DNA of 64,000 nucleotides. It comes from Candidatus Planktophila lacus (GTDB lineage: Bacteria > Actinomycetota > Actinomycetes > Nanopelagicales > Nanopelagicaceae). Both the position numbers and the translations under genes were made by a program. This document shows, piece after piece, positions 54,803 through 62,297 of this stretch. The stretch lies in assembly GCF_002288325.1 (NCBI RefSeq), contig NZ_CP016780.1, positions 372,001 through 436,000 of the forward strand, read 5' to 3'. A model generated the notes under the pieces. It was not told the DNA's origin, did no database searches, and was given only the letters and a program-made list of their open reading frames with translations. Every line of letters starts with the position of its first letter. The stretch's first letter is position 1.

Positions 54803-56097
54803 CGAAGTGGGTCCAGCGCTTTTACTCGATGATTTACCCGCTTAATCAAATCTGTTAGATCGATCTTGGTGCTGGTTCGGTTAGCAACTACTTGATCACC
54901 TGCAACCCAGACATCTGTAACATCGCCGCGGCCTGCTGCAAAGACCAAGAGCGCGTTGACATCATGCACTGGCGTTAAATGTGCGGCATGAAGATCAATG
55001 GCAATGAGATCTGCCTCTTTACCGATCTCGATACTTCCCACGCGGTCGGCTAGTCCTACCGCGTGCGCTGCTTCGATAGTTGCAGCGCGCACAATAGAAG
55101 TTAGATCAACATCGGCAGGGGATTGGCGCAGTGCAACCACGTGGGCTGCCATACGCATAACTGAGAACATATCTAAATCATTAGATGAAGAACAAGAATC
55201 AGTGCCAAGACCAACTTTGATGCCAGCTTTACGTAGGTCATTAAAGCGCGCAAGGCCTGAGCCAAGTTTTAAATTACTGCCCGGGCAATGGCCAACTGAT
55301 GCGCCTTTACTTGCGGCAATCACCATATCGGAATCCGATAGATGCACGCCATGGCCGAAGATTGTTGGGACATCCAAGATGCCAGTATCGCGACAAACTT
55401 CGGTAGGAGTCTTGCCGTAACGCGTTGCCACATCGTCATTCTCGGCTTGAGTTTCCGAGACATGTAAGTGAATACGTGCGCCGAGCTCTTTAGCGATCGC
55501 AGCTACTTGCGTTAAGTTTTCAGGTGAATCTGTATAAGTTGAATGCGGCATTAAATATGTTGGAATATATGGTCCGCCGATTTCAGCAAGGACTGCCTTC
55601 CATTGATGCGCCCGTTCGATACGTTGCTCCCATTGCAGACCATCTAAGCCAGGGAAATCAAAGAAGATCGGTCCTGCGATATGGCGCAGGCCAACTCGCA
55701 CCGCAGCGCGATGTGTGGAGGCAGGATTTAAATACATATCCATCGTGGTTGTTGTGCCTGATAACAAAGCTTCTAGCGCGCCGAGTTCGGTACCGAGTTC
55801 GCAGGTTGCCTCATCCATGATCGCACCTTCAGCGGCCCAGACGCGTTCTAGAAAACCTTGCAGGTTTACGCCCTCTGCCCAACCGCGCAATAGCGACATT
55901 CCTAAGTGGGTGTGGCTATTGATTAAACCTGGTGCGATCAACTTGCCCGACGCATCATAACTTTTAGTTGCAGCAGGTTTATCTGTACCGATATATGCAA
56001 TCTTGCCGTCTTTGATACCGATCGAGATATTTTCTAAGATCTCATCGCTCCCGTTGGAAGTTACCGCATAGCGCGCATTGGTGATTAATAGATCCAT
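54799..56097 (-). CDS. Amidohydrolase, MTA/SAH/adenosine deaminase type
   Basis: A 432-aa metal-dependent deaminase of the MtaD/SsnA group. The zinc ligands are NSHTHLGMSLLRGWAEG near residue 62, ARIHLHVSET near 210, FGHGVHLSDSD near 248 and the catalytic Asp in GLGTDSCSSSNDLDMFSVM near 300. Family members turn adenosine-type nucleosides (5'-methylthioadenosine, S-adenosylhomocysteine, adenosine) into inosine forms. The gene next in the operon is a nucleoside phosphorylase, and an ABC importer lies further upstream, so purine salvage fits. Chlorohydrolase or guanine deaminase activity is a weaker alternative. Confidence 0.85.
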   Translation of the reverse strand: MDLLITNARYAVTSNGSDEILENISIGIKDGKIAYIGTDKPAATKSYDASGKLIAPGLINSHTHLGMSLLRGWAEGVNLQGFLERVWAAEGAIMDEATCELGTELGALEALLSGTTTTMDMYLNPASTHRAAVRVGLRHIAGPIFFDFPGLDGLQWEQRIERAHQWKAVLAEIGGPYIPTYLMPHSTYTDSPENLTQVAAIAKELGARIHLHVSETQAENDDVATRYGKTPTEVCRDTGILDVPTIFGHGVHLSDSDMVIAASKGASVGHCPGSNLKLGSGLARFNDLRKAGIKVGLGTDSCSSSNDLDMFSVMRMAAHVVALRQSPADVDLTSIVRAATIEAAHAVGLADRVGSIEIGKEADLIAIDLHAAHLTPVHDVNALLVFAAGRGDVTDVWVAGDQVVANRTSTKIDLTDLIKRVNHRVKALDPLR

Positions 56098-56110
56098 ATT
56101 ATATTTTCAA

Positions 56111-56851
56111 CTACGAAGCCAGGATTTTTATCGCACCATCAATGATCGTGATTACATTTCCGGCACAACCCTTGATGACTTCACCGACGCCTTCATGGCT
56201 AATCTCTTCCTTAGAAAGGCCTGCTGCCGGGTTGGCAACAGCTGCGATTGCGGCGTAACGAAGCCCTGCTTCACGTGCCAACGTAGCTTCAGGTACACCA
56301 GTCATTCCAACCACGGTTACACCCAACATGGCGCACATGCGGATTTCGGCCGGTGATTCAAAACGGGGACCGTTATAGACGGCGTAGATTCCACCTTCGT
56401 GCAATTTGATATCTGCTTTCTTCGCAGATTTTGCAAGCGCCTTTTGAATCTTCTTGTCATAGATATAGGTCATATCAATATGTTGAACGCCGCCTTCTTG
56501 GACACCATCAAAGAAGGTATCTGCGCGACCATGAGTGAAGTCGATGAAATCATCAACTAACTGCAATGCACCCGGCTTTAACTTCTTATCGACGCCGCCA
56601 ACAACGTTTACGCCGATAACGAGCTCTGCGCCCCAGTTCTTTAGCGCTTGAATATTTGCGCGATAGTTAACTTGGCTAGGTGGCACGGTGTGGTTAACGC
56701 CATGGCGAGTTAAGAAAGCAACTTCTGCGCCATGCCATTTTCCAGTCGTGATAACTGCCTGGCCGTAAGTGGTATCGACAGTTGTAGGGGATTGGCCTTC
56801 GAGCGCTGGAAGGTTGTAGAAACCTGTGCCAGCGATGATTGCGATCTTCAA
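56111..56851 (-). CDS. Purine nucleoside/methylthioinosine phosphorylase (MTAP/PNP family)
   Basis: A 246-aa phosphorylase. GTGFYNLPAL near residue 8 and FLTRHGVNHTVPPSQVNYRA near residue 47 bind phosphate and ribose. NGPRFESPAEIRMCAMLG is near 158 and GMTGVPEATLARE near 180. At the base-recognition loop it has Asn207 in AVANPAAGL. In this family Asn at this place goes with 6-oxopurines (hypoxanthine, guanine), whereas adenine-specific MTAP has Asp. With the deaminase next to it, the likely substrate is methylthioinosine or inosine, released as hypoxanthine and a ribose-1-phosphate. Confidence 0.83.
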   Translation of the reverse strand: MKIAIIAGTGFYNLPALEGQSPTTVDTTYGQAVITTGKWHGAEVAFLTRHGVNHTVPPSQVNYRANIQALKNWGAELVIGVNVVGGVDKKLKPGALQLVDDFIDFTHGRADTFFDGVQEGGVQHIDMTYIYDKKIQKALAKSAKKADIKLHEGGIYAVYNGPRFESPAEIRMCAMLGVTVVGMTGVPEATLAREAGLRYAAIAAVANPAAGLSKEEISHEGVGEVIKGCAGNVITIIDGAIKILAS

Positions 56852-56855
56852 TTTA

Positions 56856-58364
56856 TTACTCCTTTAGACCGGCCATGAGACGGCCGATGTAGTTGCGATC
56901 TGCATCTTTGGAGTCAACGATCGCAACGATCTTTCCACCCGACATAACCGCGATGCGGTCTGAGAGGGAGAGAATTTCATCGAGTTCGGCAGATACCAAA
57001 AGTACGCCAGCGCCGTTATCGCGCGCTGAAATTAACTGGTTATGGATAAATTCGATTGAACCAACATCCACACCGCGAGTTGGTTGAGCGGCAACCAACA
57101 CTGGAAGTTCTTGGCTTAGTTCGCGAGCAACAACAACTTTCTGCTTATTTCCACCAGAGAGTGAACTCGCTTGATTAAAGGCTGAAGGTGTGCGGATATC
57201 GAACTTCTCAACAAGTTGTTCGGCATTCTTAGCAACTTCGCCAAGGTTTCGAATCCAACCTTTAGCAAAAGGCGCTTGATCGAATTGGTTTAACACCAAG
57301 TTATCGGCGATCGAGTAATTAGCGACTAGACCATGCTTTTCACGATCTTCAGGTACATGTGAAATACCGGCTTCGTGTACTGAATGTGGGGCCATATCTC
57401 TAGAAGCAACGCCGCTGATTAGAACTTCGCCTGCCTCGCGATGGCGCATACCGCAAATTGCTTCGACTAATTCGCGCTGACCATTTCCTTCCACGCCTGC
57501 AACACCAAGAATCTCGCCTTTATGAAGTACGAGATCTACTCCCTTAACTGACAAGATCTTGCGATCATCGCGAACTTGTAGCCCTTTAACTTCTAGAACA
57601 ACTGCGCCGCGCTTAGCCTCAGTGCGATTGACCTGCAGAACAACAGAGCGCCCCACCATCATCTGCGCCAAGCCTGCTTCGTCGGTCTCCTTAGGAGTTG
57701 TTGTTCCGACTAGCTTTCCACCGCGTAAGACGACTACGCGATCGGCTACAGCCATAACTTCGTGGAGTTTGTGGGTAATCAAGACCACGCCAACAGCTGA
57801 TTTAGCGAGGTTACGAATAACACCTAATAGTTCATCAATCTCTTGTGGAGTTAGAACAGCAGTTGGCTCGTCGAGAATCAAAAGCTTTACATCTTTACGC
57901 AGCGCCTTAAGAATTTCCACGCGCTGCTGCATACCAACTGGCAGATCTTCGATTACGGCATCAGGATCTACTTCAAGGCCATAACGCTTTGATAGCGCGA
58001 TGATTTCTGCGCGTGCTGCCTTCTGATTGATAAATAATCCGCGCTTTGGTTCATCTCCCAAGATCAAGTTTTCAGCAACGGTCATAACCGGTACCAACTG
58101 GAAGTGCTGGTGAACCATACCGACGCCACGTGAGATAACTCCTGCGGTATCGCCGAAGACGATTGGAGTGCCACCGATCTTGATCTCGCCAGAATCTGGC
58201 TTAATCAAACCGAATACTGCTTTTAGCAACGTTGATTTACCAGCACCATTTTCGCCAAGCAGTGCAACAACTTCGCCAGCGTTAACAGTTAGCGAAACAT
58301 TGTCATTTGCAACAACTCCGGGATAGCGCTTGGTTACGCCAGTTACTTCAAGAAGAGCGCTCAT
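56856..58364 (-). CDS. Nucleoside-type ABC importer ATPase (two nucleotide-binding domains)
   Basis: A 502-aa fused double ATPase like NupO/RbsA types. The first domain has Walker A LLGENGAGKSTLLKAVFG near residue 35 and signature-like LPVGMQQRVEILKALRKD near 142. The second has a degenerate Walker A (GVEGNGQRELVEAICG near 293) and a complete signature LSGGNKQKVVVARELSQ near 405. Such doubly fused ATPases serve BMP-type nucleoside importers, which fits the permeases and binding protein of this operon. It starts 2 bp before the first upstream permease stop and ends 4 bp before the phosphorylase start. Confidence 0.93.
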   Translation of the reverse strand: MSALLEVTGVTKRYPGVVANDNVSLTVNAGEVVALLGENGAGKSTLLKAVFGLIKPDSGEIKIGGTPIVFGDTAGVISRGVGMVHQHFQLVPVMTVAENLILGDEPKRGLFINQKAARAEIIALSKRYGLEVDPDAVIEDLPVGMQQRVEILKALRKDVKLLILDEPTAVLTPQEIDELLGVIRNLAKSAVGVVLITHKLHEVMAVADRVVVLRGGKLVGTTTPKETDEAGLAQMMVGRSVVLQVNRTEAKRGAVVLEVKGLQVRDDRKILSVKGVDLVLHKGEILGVAGVEGNGQRELVEAICGMRHREAGEVLISGVASRDMAPHSVHEAGISHVPEDREKHGLVANYSIADNLVLNQFDQAPFAKGWIRNLGEVAKNAEQLVEKFDIRTPSAFNQASSLSGGNKQKVVVARELSQELPVLVAAQPTRGVDVGSIEFIHNQLISARDNGAGVLLVSAELDEILSLSDRIAVMSGGKIVAIVDSKDADRNYIGRLMAGLKE

Positions 58365-58366
58365 GG

Positions 58367-59347
58367 TTACTGTCCCTTCTCATATGGTTGACCTTCTGCG
58401 GCAGGTGGTCGCACCTTGCCGGCAGAAATTGTTAAGACAACGATCGTTAAAACATATGGAAGTGCCGCGGTAAATTGTGAAGGAATATTTACAACCTGAT
58501 CGATCATCAACTGGCTGGCGTAAGCCTGAGTCAGCCCGAAGAAGAGCGCTGCCGCAAGTGCACCGAGTGGATTCCAGCGACCGAAGATCATCAAAGCGAG
58601 TGCGGTAAAGCCCTTACCTGCGATAAAGCCGCGTTCAAATGAACCAACTAGTTCGAGTGCCAGGTATGCGCCAGCAAGTGCACCGATCGCACCTGCGATC
58701 GTGACATTTATATAGCGCAGGCGAGCTACTGAAACACCTGCAGTGTCAGCGCTAGATGGGTGTTCGCCAACTGCACGAGAGCGCAAGCCCCAAGGCGTGT
58801 GATAAATCCCGACATAGAGAATCAGAATTACCGCAAGACCTATGAAGGTAAGTGCGCCGTGGATAAAGAGAACTTGTCCAAAGAATGGAATCTTGGAGAG
58901 AAGTGGAATTTCAAATGATTGGAAGACCGAAGGAATTGTCTTTCCCTGAACGTAGAGAAATGAAGTCAGTCCAGTCGCCAAAATATTGATAATAGTTCCG
59001 GCGATAATCTGATCCATGCGCCAAGAAACTGCCATCAACGCCAAGATAAAGCCCATCAGCGCACCAACCATGAGAGCGGCGATGAGTCCGATCACGATGT
59101 TCTGGGTTAGATAAGAAACAAAGAAGGCGACGAATGCTGAGATAAGCATCGTTCCCTCAATACCAATATTTACGATACCGGTACGTTCGCACATGATTCC
59201 GACCATCGCTGCGAGTGCAAGGGGGAGTGCGAAAGCAGTACCTGTTGCGTAAACGGAAGTTGTTATATCTGCGTCACGAGAGTAGAAGAAAGCTGTTGCT
59301 GCAACTGCGAGCAAGATATAAATATTGCGCTTGGTGAGGTGTTTCAT
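58367..59347 (-). CDS. Nucleoside ABC importer permease 2 (NupQ-like)
   Basis: A 326-aa polytopic permease of the BPD_transp_2 family, with about eight hydrophobic segments. Marks are FALPLALAAMVGIMCERTGI with GTMLISAF near residue 50, DTAGVSVARLRYINVTIAGA near 205 and a C-terminal FIAGKGFTALALMIFGRWNP near 250. It pairs with the other permease to form the membrane channel of the importer and follows it by 2 bp. Confidence 0.9.
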   Translation of the reverse strand: MKHLTKRNIYILLAVAATAFFYSRDADITTSVYATGTAFALPLALAAMVGIMCERTGIVNIGIEGTMLISAFVAFFVSYLTQNIVIGLIAALMVGALMGFILALMAVSWRMDQIIAGTIINILATGLTSFLYVQGKTIPSVFQSFEIPLLSKIPFFGQVLFIHGALTFIGLAVILILYVGIYHTPWGLRSRAVGEHPSSADTAGVSVARLRYINVTIAGAIGALAGAYLALELVGSFERGFIAGKGFTALALMIFGRWNPLGALAAALFFGLTQAYASQLMIDQVVNIPSQFTAALPYVLTIVVLTISAGKVRPPAAEGQPYEKGQ

Positions 59348-59349
59348 AA

Positions 59350-60438
59350 TTAGTTACCCCATCCGCTAGTCATAGATTTATTTGAGCTGTTTTTAAAGAA
59401 ACGGGTAATTAAAGGCGCTGTGACAAAGAGCAGAATCAGCGCCATCAAGAGATCAACAATTTCTGGGGCAACACCGGCATCAAATTGCATATTGGCAGCA
59501 CCTGCCCGCATGCCACCAATCAAGATTGCGCCCGGAATAATTCCAATCGGATGAACGCGGCCCAGCAGTGCAATTGTGATTCCATCAAATCCCAAACCTA
59601 AGTTAAATGCTGGTGCGTAGCGGTAGGTGATACCCAAAGTTTCGATCGCTCCACCTAATCCAGCTATTGCACCAGATACGACCATCGCTGATACAACTGT
59701 GCGCTTTACCGAGATACCTGAATACCAAGCGGCATGGCGGTTGCGACCAACGGTTTCGATTCGGAAACCGCTGGTTGTGCGACCTAGAACCCACCAGATA
59801 AAGACGCCAAGGATTACTGCGATAAAGAATCCTGAAGGCAAGTTTCCAATGATCGGAAGCCTTGCACTTTCGGCGATCTCTGAAGTTCGCGTTAAGAATT
59901 GACCTGGTTCGCGCAATTTTCCTGATGCCAAATAATCGGCAATTGCCATCACAATACTGTTAAGCATGATCGTTGTGATAACTTCATGGACACCGCGGTA
60001 GGCCTTTAACAGCCCTGAAATTGCAGCAACAATTGATCCGAAGAATGCGCCGATTATCAACGCAACTGGAATGTGAATGTAGCCAGGAAGACCATCAAAG
60101 GTAACGCCGGCCCAAGCCGCAGCAAGTGAACCAGAGAGAAGTTGTCCTTGAGCGCCGATATTAAATAAGCCAGCGCGTAAACCAACTGCAACTGCGAGTC
60201 CGCTTAAGACAAGAGGAGTTGATTTGCCGAGAGTTGCTCCAATTCCTTCAATGGAGCCAAAGGCGGTTTTAAAGAGTGACTTGTAAGCAACAACTGGATC
60301 GAGTCCTTGCAACTTTATTAATATTCCGCCAATAAAGAGCGCAATAAAAACTGCAATTATTGGAATTAACCAAGAGCCAACATCAAACTTTTTATCTGTC
60401 TTTTCCAGATCGGTTTTTATGGATTTCGTCTCGCTCAT
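59350..60438 (-). CDS. Nucleoside ABC importer permease 1 (NupP-like)
   Basis: A 362-aa permease of the BPD_transp_2 family with a cytoplasmic N-terminal extension of about 20 charged residues. GLRAGLFNIGAQGQLLSGSL near residue 88, RGVHEVITTIMLNSIVMAI near 150 and GFDGITIALLGRVHPIGIIP near 283 are family marks. It is the first permease after the binding-protein gene and lies behind the hairpin at 60508-60545, so it is probably expressed less than the binding protein. Confidence 0.9.
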   Translation of the reverse strand: MSETKSIKTDLEKTDKKFDVGSWLIPIIAVFIALFIGGILIKLQGLDPVVAYKSLFKTAFGSIEGIGATLGKSTPLVLSGLAVAVGLRAGLFNIGAQGQLLSGSLAAAWAGVTFDGLPGYIHIPVALIIGAFFGSIVAAISGLLKAYRGVHEVITTIMLNSIVMAIADYLASGKLREPGQFLTRTSEIAESARLPIIGNLPSGFFIAVILGVFIWWVLGRTTSGFRIETVGRNRHAAWYSGISVKRTVVSAMVVSGAIAGLGGAIETLGITYRYAPAFNLGLGFDGITIALLGRVHPIGIIPGAILIGGMRAGAANMQFDAGVAPEIVDLLMALILLFVTAPLITRFFKNSSNKSMTSGWGN

Positions 60439-60507
60439 AATTGGCTATCTTATTGGTTTTTTGTAATAAAGAAAGAGGAAGGAAACTTCTAAAGATGGCT
60501 GGAGAAA

Positions 60508-60545
60508 TGAAAGAGCGGGTGTGCAAATGCACACCCGCTCTTTCA
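60508..60545 (-). terminator. Perfect intercistronic hairpin after the nucleoside-binding protein gene
   Basis: Positions 60508-60524 (TGAAAGAGCGGGTGTGC) and 60529-60545 are exact inverted copies around the loop AAAT, giving a 17-bp stem. On the minus strand the stem is followed by TTTCTCC, not a clear uridine run, so read-through is likely. It lies between the binding-protein and permease genes, the same place as the hairpin at 6248-6287. Confidence 0.78.
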
Positions 60546-60565
60546 ACTAACTCTCAGATTATTAA

Positions 60566-61600
60566 TTAACCCTTGAAGCCAGTTGGGATTGAACCAGCAA
60601 GAACGCCAGTTGTTGTCTTCTTCAAACGTACCTTGACTGCTGCAGGAACTTTTGAATCCAAGTCGTGGTGTGGTGCGAGACCAACTTGACCTGTGTAGTT
60701 TCCGCCCTTGATTGTTCCGGCCTTAGCCTGACCAACAAGTGTTGCAACTCCAAGTACTAGCTTCTTCTCTGCAGAAGTTACGAGACATGACTTTGCTTCA
60801 GGAACTGTGTAGTACTGATCGATGTCAACACCGATGCAGAGCGCGCCAGCCTTTTGGGCTACCTTGCCGATAGCACCGTTACCAGTTGATCCACCTGCAC
60901 CGAAGATAACGTCGTATCCCTGTGTAAGTAGCTGGTTAGCAGTTGTTGCGCCCCATGCTGGATCTGAGAAAGCGTTATCGCCAGCTGCGTGGTAAACAAC
61001 AGTTGACTTGATCTTCTTGCTGCGCTGCTTTGCTGCGTATGCAATTCCGCCTTCGTATCCTTCACCGAACTTGCGAACAGGAAGTACTTCCTTCATACCG
61101 AATACTGCGCCGACCTTATTGGTCTTTGTTAGGTATCCAGCGAGGTAACCGGCCAAGAAGCCAGCCTTATCTTCGTCGAAGATCAAACCTGTGTAGTTAG
61201 TTTCTGTTGATGCGTTGAACTGATCAACACCGATGAACTTGATCTTTGGATAAAGCTTTGCAGCAGCTGCTGAAGCATCACCCATCAAGAAGCCGACAGT
61301 TACGATTGCGTTGTAACCCTTGTCAGCGAAAAGTTTGATGTTCTTTGCATAATCTTTTGAATCTGTAGTTTCGATGTACTTAGCGAAACCGCCGGCTTTC
61401 TTAGCGCCTGCTACAGCGCCTTCCCATGCTGCTTGGTTGAATGACTTGTCGTCAATCTTTCCAAGGTCAGTTACGAGACCAACGCAAAATTCGCCAGCCT
61501 TACCGCAATCTGCTTCTGTTGTTGCAGCATTTGCTGGAACAATGAAGCCAACTGTTGCAAGAGCGAGTGCAGCTGTAATGGCTGAAATTCTCTTAATCAA
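60566..61600 (-). CDS. BMP-family nucleoside-binding protein
   Basis: A 344-aa secreted binding protein of the BMP/PnrA family. Residues 1-25 form a signal peptide ending PANA. The mature protein begins ATTEADCGKAGEFC and carries the family marks VGLVTDLGKIDDKSFNQAAW near residue 42, GVDQFNASTETNYTGLIFDE near 120 and FGAGGSTGNGAIGKVAQ near 235. PnrA-type proteins bind purine nucleosides. There is no lipobox cysteine. The start is TTG 61600 with AGGAG 7 bp upstream. It heads the operon with two permeases and a double ATPase. Confidence 0.92.
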   Translation of the reverse strand: MIKRISAITAALALATVGFIVPANAATTEADCGKAGEFCVGLVTDLGKIDDKSFNQAAWEGAVAGAKKAGGFAKYIETTDSKDYAKNIKLFADKGYNAIVTVGFLMGDASAAAAKLYPKIKFIGVDQFNASTETNYTGLIFDEDKAGFLAGYLAGYLTKTNKVGAVFGMKEVLPVRKFGEGYEGGIAYAAKQRSKKIKSTVVYHAAGDNAFSDPAWGATTANQLLTQGYDVIFGAGGSTGNGAIGKVAQKAGALCIGVDIDQYYTVPEAKSCLVTSAEKKLVLGVATLVGQAKAGTIKGGNYTGQVGLAPHHDLDSKVPAAVKVRLKKTTTGVLAGSIPTGFKG

Positions 61601-61622
61601 GTGGAGCTCCTTATATAGACGC

Positions 61623-61643
61623 GGTCGATTAGGGCAATCGACC
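61623..61643 (-). promoter_or_regulatory. Leader hairpin of the nucleoside transporter operon
   Basis: GGTCGATT (61623-61630) and AATCGACC (61636-61643) form a perfect 8-bp stem with a 5-nt loop in the 5' leader of the binding-protein gene, 23 nt before its TTG start. It is short of any purine riboswitch fold that I can recognise. A regulatory or mRNA-stability role is only suggested. Confidence 0.45.
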
Positions 61644-61741
61644 TACAAAACGTTTGTGAGGTAAGAGTAACCGAGCCCAAGAAATGTGCTATTCACTCGC
61701 CGTTTTCTGCACGTTAATCTTTATTACGTTTTGATTAACTT

Positions 61742-61761
61742 AAACCTTCAACTTGAGGTTT
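61742..61761. promoter_or_regulatory. Inverted repeat in the divergent promoter region
   Basis: AAACCT (61742-61747) and AGGTTT (61756-61761) are inverted copies 8 bp apart, just before the TATGAT -10-like box of the small secreted protein gene and within the divergent region of the nucleoside operon. It could be an operator; the arms are short, so chance is possible. Confidence 0.3.
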
Positions 61762-61779
61762 AGGTCCTATGATTTACGC

Positions 61780-62268
61780 ATGAGATCAAAGAGATTGGCA
61801 GCATTCGCAGTGCTAGCGCTCTTATTCTCGGGTTCGCCCACCGCTGAGGCTTTATCTAAAGGCTCTTTCTACCTAGAGCTAAAGACTGGTTGCTATAGCG
61901 CCAATAAAGCGCCAACTAAATCAAGCCGCTGGACCGATACAAATTACAAAACTCTTTATCCAACCGGTTGCACGGCACCACATCATTACGAAGTCTTTTA
62001 CATCGGCAAGATAAAGGCGAAAGATTTAAATTCTGATGCGGCAAAGAAAGAGGCAGGAATCGCTTGCGACAATGCCGCGATTGCAACGCTTACTGGACAG
62101 AAAGAGTTGCCACCGACTTTAACTTACGGATATTTCTTTCCAGATCCAGGTGCCGAAGAGAAGAAGTACGGCAAGAAGATTTTGTGCTTCTTTAGAGTTG
62201 CCGACCCGAAGAACGACAAGTTAACGCTTTCGATCAAACGCACTTTTCGCGAAGTCAGTTACGTTTAA
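61780..62268 (+). CDS. Small secreted protein with a septum-formation-like pattern
   Basis: A 162-aa protein starting at ATG 61780 (an in-frame TTG at 61753 exists). Residues 1-25 are a signal peptide (KRLAAFAVLALLFSG). The mature part has four cysteines: TGCYS, GCTAPHHYEVFYIGKI, GIACDNA and KILCFF. The C-x3-H-x2-EV pattern resembles the Septum_form domain of actinobacterial exported proteins, though the match is weak and unverified. TATGAT (61768-61773) ends 6 bp before the ATG with no ribosome-binding site, so the mRNA may be leaderless. The C-terminus is basic. It converges on iolD. Confidence 0.7.
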   Translation: MRSKRLAAFAVLALLFSGSPTAEALSKGSFYLELKTGCYSANKAPTKSSRWTDTNYKTLYPTGCTAPHHYEVFYIGKIKAKDLNSDAAKKEAGIACDNAAIATLTGQKELPPTLTYGYFFPDPGAEEKKYGKKILCFFRVADPKNDKLTLSIKRTFREVSYV

Positions 62269-62297
62269 CCAGACCAAAAATCCAAATAAAAGAAAAC

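Noticed and set aside
61601-61700. Purine riboswitch in the nucleoside operon leader
   Set aside because: Only one 8-bp stem is visible; the three-way junction and conserved TATA..loop bases are not.
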